Source: Roseomonas sp. KE0001 (lineage in GTDB: Bacteria; Pseudomonadota; Alphaproteobacteria; Acetobacterales; Acetobacteraceae). Taken from it: DNA of 64,000 nucleotides. The position numbers were made by a program, and so were the translations under genes. The notes under the pieces are model-generated. The model saw only the letters and a program-made list of their open reading frames with translations, searched no databases and had not been told where the DNA came from. The first letter of the stretch is position 1, and every line of letters starts with the position of its first letter. This document shows positions 25,829-33,955 of the stretch, in pieces. The stretch is from assembly GCF_016107285.1 (NCBI RefSeq), contig NZ_RCVQ01000003.1, positions 248,001 through 312,000 on the forward strand. The letters are read 5' to 3'.

Positions 25829-26838
25829 TGCTGGCACCGGTCTCGCAGGCGGTCGAAGGCTTCTGGGGCGCGGTCGGCCGGACACCGCTGATCCGGCTTC
25901 GCCGGGCCTCGGAGGAGACCGGCTGCGAGATCCTGGGCAAGGCCGAGTTCATGAATCCCGGCGGCTCGGTGAAGGACCGGGCGGCGCTCGGCATCCTGCA
26001 GGATGCGGTGGAACGCGGCCTGCTGACCCCGGGCCGGCCGGGCACCGTGGTCGAGGGCACGGCCGGCAATACCGGCATCGGCCTGGCGCTGGCCGCCAAT
26101 GCCCGCGGCTGGAAGAGCATCATCGTCGTGCCCGAGACGCAGAGCCGGGAAAAGCTCGATTTCCTGCGCATGATCGGCGCCGACCTCCGCCTGGTGCCGG
26201 CCAGGCCCTATGCCGATCCGGGCAACTACGTCCATGTCTCCCGCCGGCTGGCCGAGGAGCTGGGCGCGGTCTGGGCCAACCAGTTCGACAACCTGGCCAA
26301 TGCGCGGGCGCACGAGGCGACCACCGGGCCGGAGATCTGGGACCAGACCGGCGGGCGGATCGACGCCTTCACCTGCTCCTGCGGCACCGGCGGGACGCTG
26401 GCGGGCATCGCCCGGGCCCTGAAGGCGCGGCATTCCGGCGTGCGCGTCGTGCTGGCCGATCCCGAGGGCAGCGCCCTGGCGCCCTGGGTCCGGAATGGCA
26501 CGGTCAAGGCGACGGCGGGCAGCTCCATCACGGAGGGAATCGGCCAGGCGGCGCGGGTGCCCGGCAATCTGGACGGCGCGCCGATCGATGGCGCCGAGAC
26601 CATCCCGGATGCCGAGGCGCTGCGGCAGGTCTTCTCCCTGCTGGTGGAGGAGGGGCTCTCGGTCGGCGGCAGCGCCGGGCTGAACGTGGCGGCCGCGGTG
26701 CGCGTGGCAAAGGCGCTGGGGCCCGGCCACACGGTGGTGACCATCCTCTGCGACGGCGGCGCCCGCTATCAGTCCAAGCTCTTCAACCCCGCCTTCCTGC
26801 GCGAGAAGGGCTTGCCGGTCCCGCCCTGGCTGGACTGA
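25825..26838 (+). CDS. Cysteine synthase (O-acetylserine sulfhydrylase family)
   Basis: 337-residue PLP enzyme of the CysK/CBS family. The PLP lysine is in MNPGGSVKDRAA (about residue 45), the asparagine loop in EGTAGNTGIGLA, and the phosphate-binding glycine loop in CGTGGTLAGIA. The serine near the C-terminal GGSAGLN and the ITEGIG segment fit the fold. The family makes cysteine from O-acetylserine and sulfide. It is slightly longer than CysK and closer to CysK2/CBS-like versions, so the donor is less certain. Start ATG 25825 overlaps the peroxiredoxin stop. Confidence 0.85.
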   Translation: MMLAPVSQAVEGFWGAVGRTPLIRLRRASEETGCEILGKAEFMNPGGSVKDRAALGILQDAVERGLLTPGRPGTVVEGTAGNTGIGLALAANARGWKSIIVVPETQSREKLDFLRMIGADLRLVPARPYADPGNYVHVSRRLAEELGAVWANQFDNLANARAHEATTGPEIWDQTGGRIDAFTCSCGTGGTLAGIARALKARHSGVRVVLADPEGSALAPWVRNGTVKATAGSSITEGIGQAARVPGNLDGAPIDGAETIPDAEALRQVFSLLVEEGLSVGGSAGLNVAAAVRVAKALGPGHTVVTILCDGGARYQSKLFNPAFLREKGLPVPPWLD

Positions 26839-26944
26839 CGCGGGTTTTCGCGCCGCCGTATCGGAATGCGATCGCGCCGGGCTTGGCCGCCCGCCGCTTT
26901 GGCGTCACCCTGGCCGCCGCCGATGGCTGCAAGGGAGAACGCCG

Positions 26945-28486
26945 GTGAACGGAGCTGAAAGCCTGGTCCACACGCTGCTCAAGAGCGAGGTGGACACCTG
27001 TTTTGCCAATCCTGGCACCAGCGAGATGCACTTCGTCGCGGCACTCGACCGGATCCCCGGCATGCGCTGCGTGCTGGGGCTGCAGGAGAACATCGTCACC
27101 GGCATGGCCGACGGCTACTGGCGCATGGCGCAGAAGCCGGCGGCCACCCTGCTGCATTGCGGCCCCGGCCTCGCCAACGGCCTGGCCAACCTGCACAACG
27201 CCCGTCGCGCCCGCAGCGGGATCGTCAACATCGTCGGCGATCAGGCCACCTATCACCGCCCGCTGGATGCCCAGCTCACCGCCGATACCGAGGGCTGGGC
27301 GCGCGGCGTCTCCGGCTGGGTGCGGACCGCGATGGATGCCCGCCGCGTCGGTGCCGATGCCGCCGTGGCGGTGCAGGCCGCGCGGACCTCGCCGGGGCAG
27401 ATCGCGACCCTGATCCTGCCGGCGGACACGGCCTGGAACGAGGGCGGCGAAGTCGCCGCCGCCCTGCCGGTGCCGCCCGCCCCGGCGCCCGACCCGCATG
27501 CGGTGAAGACCGCCGCGCGGGTGCTGCGCGAGAAGAAGAACGTGCTGATCCTGCTGGGCGGCGCGGCCCTGCGCGGCGAGGCGCAGGCTTTCGCCTGGCG
27601 CGCCGCCCAGGCCACCGGCCAGCGCGTCATGGCCGAGATGTCGAATGCCCGGCATGAGCGCGGGCGGGGCCGGCTGCCGCTGGAGCGCGTGCCCTATCCG
27701 GTCGACCAGGCGATCGAGGCGCTGAAGTGGGTCGAGCACCTGATCCTGGTGAACGCCAAGGCGCCGGTCGGCTTCTTCGCCTATCCCGGAAAGCCCAGCC
27801 TGCACTATCCCGAGACCGCCGAGGTGCATGTCCTGGCGCGCTACGAGCAGGACGGGCTTGCGGCGCTCCGGGCGCTGGTCGAGGAGCTGGGCGCGGCCGA
27901 GGCGGCCATCCCCGACCCCGGCCCGAGGCCGGAGATCGCCCGCGGCGCGCCGACGCCGGAAGGGCTGGCGCGGACGCTGGCGGCGGTGATGCCGGAAGGC
28001 GCCATCATCGCCGACGAGAGCGTCTCCTTCGGACGCGGCTTCTTCAAGGAGACGCACGCGGCGCCGGCGCATGACTGGCTGCAGATCACCGGCGGCGCCA
28101 TCGGCTGCGGCATGCCGCTCGCCACCGGTGCCGCGATCGGCGCCGGGCGGCAGCGGCGGGTGATCAACCTGCAGGCCGATGGCTCGGCCATGTACACGCT
28201 TCAGTCGCTCTGGACCCAGGCCCGCGAGAAGCTGCCGGTGACCACGGTCATCCTCTCCAACCGCAAGTACCAGATCCTCATCGGCGAGTATCAGAATGTC
28301 GGCGCCAATCCGGGGCCGACGGCGATGAGCATGCTCGACCTTGGCAATCCCGATCTCGATTGGCTGAAGCTCGCCGGCGGCATGGGGGTCGCGGCGGCGC
28401 GGGCCACCTCGCTGGAGCAGTGCGCGGACCTGATGAGCCAGTCCTTCTCCAGCGACGCGCCCTTCCTGATCGAGCTGATGATCTGA
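26945..28486 (+). CDS. ThDP-dependent enzyme, acetolactate synthase large-subunit family
   Basis: 513-residue ThDP enzyme with the Pyr domain first (catalytic glutamate in GLQENIVTGMADGYWRM, about residue 50), a central domain with a Rossmann-like stretch, and the PP domain with ADGSAMYTLQSLWTQARE (about 410). It is shorter than true IlvB (about 560-590), has no small-subunit gene nearby, and resembles the benzoylformate-decarboxylase-like proteins commonly labelled acetolactate synthase large subunit, whose substrates are unknown. GTG 26945 is chosen for AGGGAG seven bases upstream. It follows the cysteine synthase gene after 106 bp. Confidence 0.8.
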   Translation: MNGAESLVHTLLKSEVDTCFANPGTSEMHFVAALDRIPGMRCVLGLQENIVTGMADGYWRMAQKPAATLLHCGPGLANGLANLHNARRARSGIVNIVGDQATYHRPLDAQLTADTEGWARGVSGWVRTAMDARRVGADAAVAVQAARTSPGQIATLILPADTAWNEGGEVAAALPVPPAPAPDPHAVKTAARVLREKKNVLILLGGAALRGEAQAFAWRAAQATGQRVMAEMSNARHERGRGRLPLERVPYPVDQAIEALKWVEHLILVNAKAPVGFFAYPGKPSLHYPETAEVHVLARYEQDGLAALRALVEELGAAEAAIPDPGPRPEIARGAPTPEGLARTLAAVMPEGAIIADESVSFGRGFFKETHAAPAHDWLQITGGAIGCGMPLATGAAIGAGRQRRVINLQADGSAMYTLQSLWTQAREKLPVTTVILSNRKYQILIGEYQNVGANPGPTAMSMLDLGNPDLDWLKLAGGMGVAAARATSLEQCADLMSQSFSSDAPFLIELMI

Positions 28487-28542
28487 ACCGGCGGGGCCGG
28501 GGGGCCTCGTTCCCCCGGCCCCCGGCAGCCCCTCCGGGGGGC

Positions 28543-28852
28543 TTGACCCGGCCGCCAGGTCGGTTTAATTGAGAATAACTCGCAGTTGCAGAAGATGAGG
28601 TGGAACGCGGTCACGACCGTCCCACCGCGGAACCGGATCCCGCACTACTCTCCCCGGCTCCCCGCCTTCTCTGTCTGACATTGCGGGATCCGGCGCTCCG
28701 CCTGCAGGGGAGGCGAAGCGCCGGAAGCGGACCGGGATGAAGCGCGCCGCTCCTCAGGCGCGCTTCCGGCCTGGGGAGCCCGAAGGGGGCGCCACAGGCT
28801 CTGTCGATTGGCACGCGGGCAGGGCGTGCCGGTCCCGGTCCGCGCCCCTTCC
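28543..28852 (+). ncRNA. Structured non-coding element, copy A (candidate Fur-regulated RNA)
   Basis: Shares ordered blocks with 43267-43584, including TAACTCGCAGTTGCAG, a CGGTNACNACCG hairpin, GCACTACTCTCCCCGG, GCAGGGGAGGC and GCACGCGGGCAGGGCGTGC, separated by diverged sequence. Stems: 28690-28703 with 28711-28724 (14 bp, one C-A mismatch, loop GCAGGGG); 28739-28748 with 28757-28766 (10 bp perfect); 28811-28816 with 28824-28829. An alternative 12-bp stem (28633-28644 with 28682-28693) encloses the CTCTCCCC stretch and competes with the first. Differences from copy B preserve pairing, which argues for a functional RNA. It fills the 444-bp gap before the YciI gene. A minus-strand reading across it (28645-28932) is judged spurious. 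Confidence 0.6.
28569..28589 (+). promoter_or_regulatory. Fur-box-like palindrome at the head of copy A
   Basis: TGAGAATAACTCGCA (28571-28585) is a 7-1-7 inverted repeat of the Fur type with four mismatches to TGATAATNATTATCA, followed by the extra half GTTGC. It overlaps a TTTAAT/TAATTG -10-like element; TTGACC (28543-28548) is a possible -35. The same arrangement heads copy B. Confidence 0.5.
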
Positions 28853-28930
28853 TCCCGAGGTTGCCGGACGCTTTCCTCTCCGGGCGGGGAGGGGCCAGAA
28901 TGGGCCGGCCGGCAATCAGGAGGAATCGCC

Positions 28931-29236
28931 ATGCCCTATCTCATCGAAACCTGGGACAAGGCCGACAGCCAGGCGCTGCGCCAGTCCACCCGGGCCGTGC
29001 ACATCGATTTCCTGGACCGCAACGCCGCCCTGCTCCTGGCCTGCGGCGCCAAGCTGACCGATGACGGCGCCGATGCCGGCGGCGGTCTCTACATCGTCGA
29101 TGTCGAGAGCCGGGCCGAGGCGGAGGCCTTCATCCAGCAGGACCCCTTCACCCAGGCCGGCCTGTTCGAGACCATCCGCATCACGCGGTGGCGCAAGGCC
29201 TATCTGGACGGCAGGCGCCACCTGCCGCCGCGCTGA
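28931..29236 (+). CDS. YciI-like protein
   Basis: 101-residue ferredoxin-like alpha/beta protein of the YciI/YCII family. It has the conserved HIDFLDRN segment (with the usual catalytic-looking histidine and aspartate), GGGLYIVDVESRAEAEAF and QQDPFTQAGLFETI. Functions in this family are mostly unknown; some act as dehydrochlorinase-like or pathway accessory enzymes. AGGAGGAATCGCC gives an excellent ribosome site for ATG 28931. The CDF exporter starts 25 bp after its stop, so they likely form an operon that could be read through from structured element A. Confidence 0.82.
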   Translation: MPYLIETWDKADSQALRQSTRAVHIDFLDRNAALLLACGAKLTDDGADAGGGLYIVDVESRAEAEAFIQQDPFTQAGLFETIRITRWRKAYLDGRRHLPPR

Positions 29237-29261
29237 GCCGCCAGGAGCAGGAGCAGCGGAC

Positions 29262-30173
29262 ATGCCGCAGGGCCAGTCCAGGGCGGAGGAGAAGGTGCTC
29301 CGCCGCTCCTTCGGCGTCACGCTCGTCGTGGCGGTGGCGGGCGTGCTGTTCGGCCTGCTGTCCGGCTCGCTCTCCATCGTCTTCGACGGCGTCTTCTCGC
29401 TGATCGACGCCACCATGTCGCTGCTGGCGCTGCTCGTCGCCCGCCTGCTGGCGCGCGGTGACAGCCGGCGCTTCCAGCACGGCTTCTGGCACATCGAGCC
29501 CATGGTGCTCGTCTTCAACGGCTTCGTGCTGATGCTGACCTGCGCCTATGCCTTCCTCAACGCGGTGGGCAGCCTGCTGCAGGGCGGCCGCGACCTCGCC
29601 TTCGGCTGGGCCGTCGGCTACGCCGCGGCCATCGCCGCGGTGAGCTTCGCCATGGCCGCCTATGGCCGCCGCGCCAACCGCCGCATCGGCTCGGATCTGG
29701 TGGCGCTGGACGTGCAGGGCTGGATCATGGCGGGGACGATCACTGGGGCGCTGCTGCTGGCCTTCCTCGCCGGGCTGCTGCTGGGCCGGGGGCCCTACGC
29801 GCATCTGACGCCCTATGCCGATCCGCTGGCCCTGGCGGTGCTGACGCTCTGCCTGCTGCCCGTGCCGGTCCGCACGGTGCGCAAGGCGATGTCGGAGGTG
29901 CTGCTGGTCACGCCCACCTCCCTCGACCGCCGGGTGCGCGCCATCCTGGACGAGGTGACGGCGCGGCACGGCTTCCCCGCCTATTCCAGCTATGTCGCCA
30001 AGATCGGGCGCGGCCTCTTTGTCGAGGCCCATATCCTGGTGCCGCCCTGCCATCCGCTGGACGGTGTCCAGGGCTTCGACGCCGTGCGGGAGGAGATCAG
30101 CGCGGCGCTGGGGAGCGACGGGCCGCATCGCTGGCTGACCGTGGATTTCGTCGGCGACCGGCGCTGGTTCTGA
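29262..30173 (+). CDS. Cation diffusion facilitator (CDF) metal exporter
   Basis: 303-residue CDF antiporter. Six helices span about residues 15-215, with metal-site aspartates in SIVFDGVFSLIDATMSLLAL (TM2) and DLVALDVQGWIMAG (TM5). A soluble C-terminal domain follows. There is no histidine-rich loop, so zinc specificity is not obvious; iron, manganese or cobalt are possible. ATG 29262 is preceded by AGGAGCAGGAG. Being downstream of YciI and of a Fur-box-bearing element makes iron or manganese export worth considering. Confidence 0.85.
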   Translation: MPQGQSRAEEKVLRRSFGVTLVVAVAGVLFGLLSGSLSIVFDGVFSLIDATMSLLALLVARLLARGDSRRFQHGFWHIEPMVLVFNGFVLMLTCAYAFLNAVGSLLQGGRDLAFGWAVGYAAAIAAVSFAMAAYGRRANRRIGSDLVALDVQGWIMAGTITGALLLAFLAGLLLGRGPYAHLTPYADPLALAVLTLCLLPVPVRTVRKAMSEVLLVTPTSLDRRVRAILDEVTARHGFPAYSSYVAKIGRGLFVEAHILVPPCHPLDGVQGFDAVREEISAALGSDGPHRWLTVDFVGDRRWF

Positions 30174-30196
30174 AGCGCCCGGCGCCCTTCCGGGCC

Positions 30197-30964
30197 TCAG
30201 CCCTTCCGCGCCAGGGCGCCGCGCATCGCCCGGCCCGGGGCATCGGTCGTGAAGGCCTCGGCGAAGACCGGCACGCTGGCGGCGACGGAGGCCGTCAGCG
30301 GCAGCTCCTCCCATTGCCGCAGGAGGGCCTTCTGCGCCGCGATGGCGCGCGGCTCGCATTCCAGGATCGGCGCCAGCGCCGCCTCGACGGCCGAGTCCAG
30401 CCCTTCCGGCCCGGCCACGGCGTCGATCAGCCCCCAGTCCAGCGCCGTGGCGGCGTCGATGGTGGCGGCGGTCATCAGCATCCAGCGCGCCCGGCCCCAG
30501 CCGATCAGCCGCGGCATCAGCGCCGCATGGATCACGGAGGGAATGCCGACCTTCACCTCCGGCATGGCGAACTGGGCCCCGGGTGCCGCGACGCGCAGAT
30601 CGCAGGCCATGGCCAGTTCCAGCCCGCCGCCCAGGGCCCAGCCCTGGATGCGCGCCACCACCGGCAGCGGGCATTGCCGCGCCGCCTCGCAAAGCCCGCC
30701 CAGGCGGGTGATGAAGGCCTCGGCGGAGGCAGGGTCCAGCGCCGCCATCTCGCGCAGGTCGGCGCCGCCGATGAAGCTGCGCTCGCCCGATCCGGTCAGC
30801 ACGATGGCGCGCAACCCGGCCTCCCGGCCCAGCAGCCCGAGCCCCTCGGTCAGCGCCAGGATCACCGCGGTGCTCAGGATATTGGCCCGGCCGGCCTCAT
30901 GGATGGTCAGCCAGGCCACCTCGCCCCGGCGCTCGACGGCGCAATGCCGGTTCAGCAGTTCCAT
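30197..30964 (-). CDS. Enoyl-CoA hydratase/isomerase family protein
   Basis: 255-residue crotonase-fold protein. The oxyanion-hole glycines are in RSFIGGADLREMAALD (about residue 65) and GWALGGGLELAMACDLRVA (about 110), followed by PEVKVGIPSVIHAALMPRLIG. It lacks the usual pair of catalytic glutamates in an unambiguous form (GLELAM replaces GGGCELAM-type, PEVKVGI holds Glu), so hydratase versus other crotonase chemistry is open. It lies 54 bp downstream of the dGTPase stop in the same direction. Confidence 0.85.
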   Translation of the reverse strand: MELLNRHCAVERRGEVAWLTIHEAGRANILSTAVILALTEGLGLLGREAGLRAIVLTGSGERSFIGGADLREMAALDPASAEAFITRLGGLCEAARQCPLPVVARIQGWALGGGLELAMACDLRVAAPGAQFAMPEVKVGIPSVIHAALMPRLIGWGRARWMLMTAATIDAATALDWGLIDAVAGPEGLDSAVEAALAPILECEPRAIAAQKALLRQWEELPLTASVAASVPVFAEAFTTDAPGRAMRGALARKG

Positions 30965-31018
30965 GCGTTCCTCCCGCGTTTCGTGCGCCGCCGCGCCGGT
31001 GCCGGGCGGCCGGTGCGG

Positions 31019-32332
31019 CTACAGGCCGCGCAGCCGGGCGGCCAGATAGGCGGCGTAGTTGTCCGTCATGCCGGCGACGAAATCGACGGCGCAGCGGATG
31101 GTCTCGCTCGGGCTGTAATCCCGCTTCGGATGATAGTCGCGCATCAGCGACAGGGCCTGCCGTGCCGGACCGGAGACGCGCTCGACATCGCCCCCGGCCT
31201 GGACGAAGGCGAGGCAGGCCTCCAGGAAGACGCTGAGCGTCTTCTCCAGCACGTCGCGCGCGCCGATCTCGAACTCCGCCTTGCGCGGGTGGAAGTAGAG
31301 CGTGTCGCGGTTGGTGCGGCGGATGGCGTCGAAGGGCTCCAGGAGGTCCGGCGCGCAGAGGCCGATCAGCGACTGTCCGGGCGCCATCCGGCCTTCCAGG
31401 ATGGGCTCGCGATGCCGGGCGAAGGCCACCGCCACGGCGCCGATCATCCGGCCGATGGCCTTGGAGCGCAGCAGGGCGACCTTCTGCACCTCGGTGTCCT
31501 CGCCCGCCAGCCGGGCGCGGTCGGCCTGGGCGAGGGGAGCGACCAGGGCCTCGTAGTCGCGATAGGGCACCATATCGAGCTCGACCGCGTCCTCGAGATC
31601 GGCCAGGCCATAGGTGATGTCGTCCGCCGCCTCCATCAGCCAGACGGCGGGATGGCGCGGATGCGGCCCGTCGAGCCCGCAGCCCGCCAGCACCTCCCCG
31701 AAGGCGGCGCGCTCGGTGGCGAAATGGTTGAACTTCACGCCGGGCCGGCCACGCCGCTCGGCCCGCGGGTCGGTCGCGTCCCAGGGGTATTTCAGGAAGG
31801 CGCCGAGGCTGGCCAGCGTCAGCTTCAGGCCGCCGCGCTCGCGGTAGCCGTCGGCCCGGGTCAGGATGCGGAAGCCCTGGGCATTGCCGTCGAAGAAACG
31901 CAGATCCGCGTCCAGCTCCAGACCGGCGGCGCCTGGCCCCTGCAGCCACTGGGCCATGAAGCCGGCGATCACCTCCTCGCCGGCATGGCCGAAGGGCGGA
32001 TTGCCGATGTCATGCGCCAGGCAGACCGCCTGCACCAGATAGCCGAGGTCGTCCGGCGTATGGCCGCTGCCGGCCAACTCGGCGGCGCAGTCGGTGCCGA
32101 CGGTGAAGCCGAGCGAGCGCCCGACCGAGGCCACCTCCAGCGTGTGCAGCAGGCGGTTGCGGACATGCGCGTTGAAGGGCAGGGGATGGACCTGGGTCTT
32201 CTGCTGCAGCCGGCGGAAGGGGCGGCTGAAGACGATGCGGTCCTGGTCGATCTGGAAGGCGTTGCGGTTGGCGGCGACGCGGGCGGAGGGCTCGGTGAAG
32301 CGGCGGGTCTCGAACAGGCGGGACCAGCGCAC
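31019..32332 (-). CDS. dgt: Deoxyguanosinetriphosphate triphosphohydrolase-like protein (HD domain)
   Basis: 437-residue HD-superfamily dNTPase that converts dGTP to deoxyguanosine and triphosphate. Motifs: RDRIVFS-type N-terminus (QDRIVFSRPFRRLQQKTQV), first histidine in NRLLHTLEVASVGRSLG, HD pair in CLAHDIGNPPFGHAGE, and later aspartate in EAADDITYGLADLEDAVEL, all typical of dGTPase family type 2. It starts 6 bp after the hldE stop, so the two are probably co-transcribed. It helps balance dNTP pools. Confidence 0.92.
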   Translation of the reverse strand: MRWSRLFETRRFTEPSARVAANRNAFQIDQDRIVFSRPFRRLQQKTQVHPLPFNAHVRNRLLHTLEVASVGRSLGFTVGTDCAAELAGSGHTPDDLGYLVQAVCLAHDIGNPPFGHAGEEVIAGFMAQWLQGPGAAGLELDADLRFFDGNAQGFRILTRADGYRERGGLKLTLASLGAFLKYPWDATDPRAERRGRPGVKFNHFATERAAFGEVLAGCGLDGPHPRHPAVWLMEAADDITYGLADLEDAVELDMVPYRDYEALVAPLAQADRARLAGEDTEVQKVALLRSKAIGRMIGAVAVAFARHREPILEGRMAPGQSLIGLCAPDLLEPFDAIRRTNRDTLYFHPRKAEFEIGARDVLEKTLSVFLEACLAFVQAGGDVERVSGPARQALSLMRDYHPKRDYSPSETIRCAVDFVAGMTDNYAAYLAARLRGL

Positions 32333-32338
32333 CGGCGC

Positions 32339-33883
32339 TCAGCCCCGCATCCGCGCCACGGTCGCGGTGGTGGAATTGCCCGGCAGCAACTCGGCGAGCT
32401 TCACCACCCCGCCCCAGTCCTGCAGCAACTCACCGCCCACCACCTGATCCACGGTATAGTCGGCGCCCTTCACCAGCACCTCGGGCTGCAGCAGCCGGAT
32501 CAGGTCCAGCGGCGTGTCCTCCTCGAAGATGGTGACGAGGTCGACGGTGGCGAGGGAGGCCAGCACGGCGGCGCGCGCCGCCTCGGGCTGCACCGGGCGG
32601 GATGGGCCCTTCAGCCGCTTGACGCTGGAATCGGCGTTGAGCCCGACCACCAGACGGTCACACCAGGAGCGCGCCTGCTCCAGCAGATGCACATGTCCCG
32701 GATGCAGCAGGTCGAAGCAGCCATTGGTGAAGCCAACGCGCCAGCCGCGCTGGCGCCAGCGCTCCACCTGCTCGGCGGCGGCGGCGCGGCGCATCACCTT
32801 GCGCAGCGCGCCACGCTCGGGCGTCAGGGCCTCCAGCAGATCGGCCTCCCGGGCCACCGCGGTGCCGACCTTTCCCACCACGAGCCCGGCGGCGATATTG
32901 GCGAGGCGCGCTGCCAGCGGCAGCGGCAGGCCGGCGGCGAAGCCGGCCGCCAGCACGGCGACCACCGTATCCCCCGCGCCCGAGACGTCATGCACCTCGG
33001 GGGCCTCGGCCGGCAGGTGATGCACCGCCTCCCCCTCAAGCAGGGTCATGCCGTCCTCGCTGCGCGTCACCAGCACGGCGTGGAAGCCGTGGCGCGCCTG
33101 CAGGGCACGGGCGGCGGCGACGATGGCCGCCTCGCTGTCCACCGGCATCTGGGTGGCGAGCGCCAGCTCGGCGCGGTTCGGCGTGATGACATCGGCCCCC
33201 GCGTAGCGGGAGAAATCCTCGCCCTTGGGGTCCACGACAACGCGCCGGCCGGCCGCCCTGGCGGCGGCGATCAGCTTCTCCGTCGTGCCGCCGGAGAGCA
33301 CGCCCTTGCGGTAGTCGGAGAGCACCATGACACTGGTGGCGGCCACGGTGTCGGTGGCGATGCGGATCAGCCGCTCGGCCAGCCGCTCATGGATCGGCCG
33401 CGCCACCTCCTGGTCGGCGCGCAGCATCTGCTGGCCGGCGGCGATGAAGCGGGTCTTGGTGGTGGTGATGCGCCCGCCCTGGACCAGCAGCCAGGGCTCG
33501 ACGCCGGGCTGGCCGCCGATCAGCCCGGTCAGGTCGCTGCCCGCCTGGTCGTCCCCCACGACGGAGAGGAAGGCCACGGCGGAGCCCAGCGCCGTCAGGT
33601 TGCGCACCACATTGCCCGCCCCGCCCGGCATGGCCAGCTCCCGCTCCACCGTCAGCACGGGGACGGGCGCCTCCGGGCTGATGCGGCGGACATGGCCGTA
33701 GACGTAGCGGTCCAGCATGGCGTCGCCCACCACGAGGACGGAGGCGCGCTTCAGCTGCCGCACCGCATCGGCCAGATCCGGCTGGGTGCCGGGGCCGGGC
33801 CGCGGATCGTCCTGCGTGTTCGGCCGGGGGGCATCCGGCAGGGGTGCGTCCGGCAGGGGGGAGGGGGGCACGGGGCCTTGCAT
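32339..33883 (-). CDS. hldE: Bifunctional heptose-7-phosphate kinase / heptose-1-phosphate adenylyltransferase
   Basis: Makes ADP-heptose for LPS inner core. The N-terminal PfkB-type kinase (about residues 30-345) shows GDAMLDRYVYG, PGGAGNVVRNL and DVSGAGDTVVAVLAAGFAAG. The C-terminal cytidylyltransferase-fold domain (about 370-514) shows GFTNGCFDLLHPGHVHLLEQAR and the final NSTTATVARMRG. ATG 33883 is used; a GTG 11 codons upstream is possible, neither having a clear ribosome site. The first 30 residues are a low-complexity Pro/Asp/Ala tail with a LPDAP duplication, unusual for HldE. Four genes in one direction (phosphatase, hldE, dgt, hydratase) may be transcribed together. Confidence 0.94.
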   Translation of the reverse strand: MQGPVPPSPLPDAPLPDAPRPNTQDDPRPGPGTQPDLADAVRQLKRASVLVVGDAMLDRYVYGHVRRISPEAPVPVLTVERELAMPGGAGNVVRNLTALGSAVAFLSVVGDDQAGSDLTGLIGGQPGVEPWLLVQGGRITTTKTRFIAAGQQMLRADQEVARPIHERLAERLIRIATDTVAATSVMVLSDYRKGVLSGGTTEKLIAAARAAGRRVVVDPKGEDFSRYAGADVITPNRAELALATQMPVDSEAAIVAAARALQARHGFHAVLVTRSEDGMTLLEGEAVHHLPAEAPEVHDVSGAGDTVVAVLAAGFAAGLPLPLAARLANIAAGLVVGKVGTAVAREADLLEALTPERGALRKVMRRAAAAEQVERWRQRGWRVGFTNGCFDLLHPGHVHLLEQARSWCDRLVVGLNADSSVKRLKGPSRPVQPEAARAAVLASLATVDLVTIFEEDTPLDLIRLLQPEVLVKGADYTVDQVVGGELLQDWGGVVKLAELLPGNSTTATVARMRG

Positions 33884-33955
33884 CGGCAAGGGCCTAGCGC
33901 AGCCCTGGCGCTGCACGCAAGGCGCCCTGGCGGCCCGGCCTCCGGGGCGGCGGCC

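Noticed and set aside
28645-28932. Minus-strand ORF inside element A, partly similar to a minus-strand reading in element B
   Set aside because: Similarity comes from the nucleotide repeat; base changes follow stem pairing rather than codon conservation, and there is no ribosome site.
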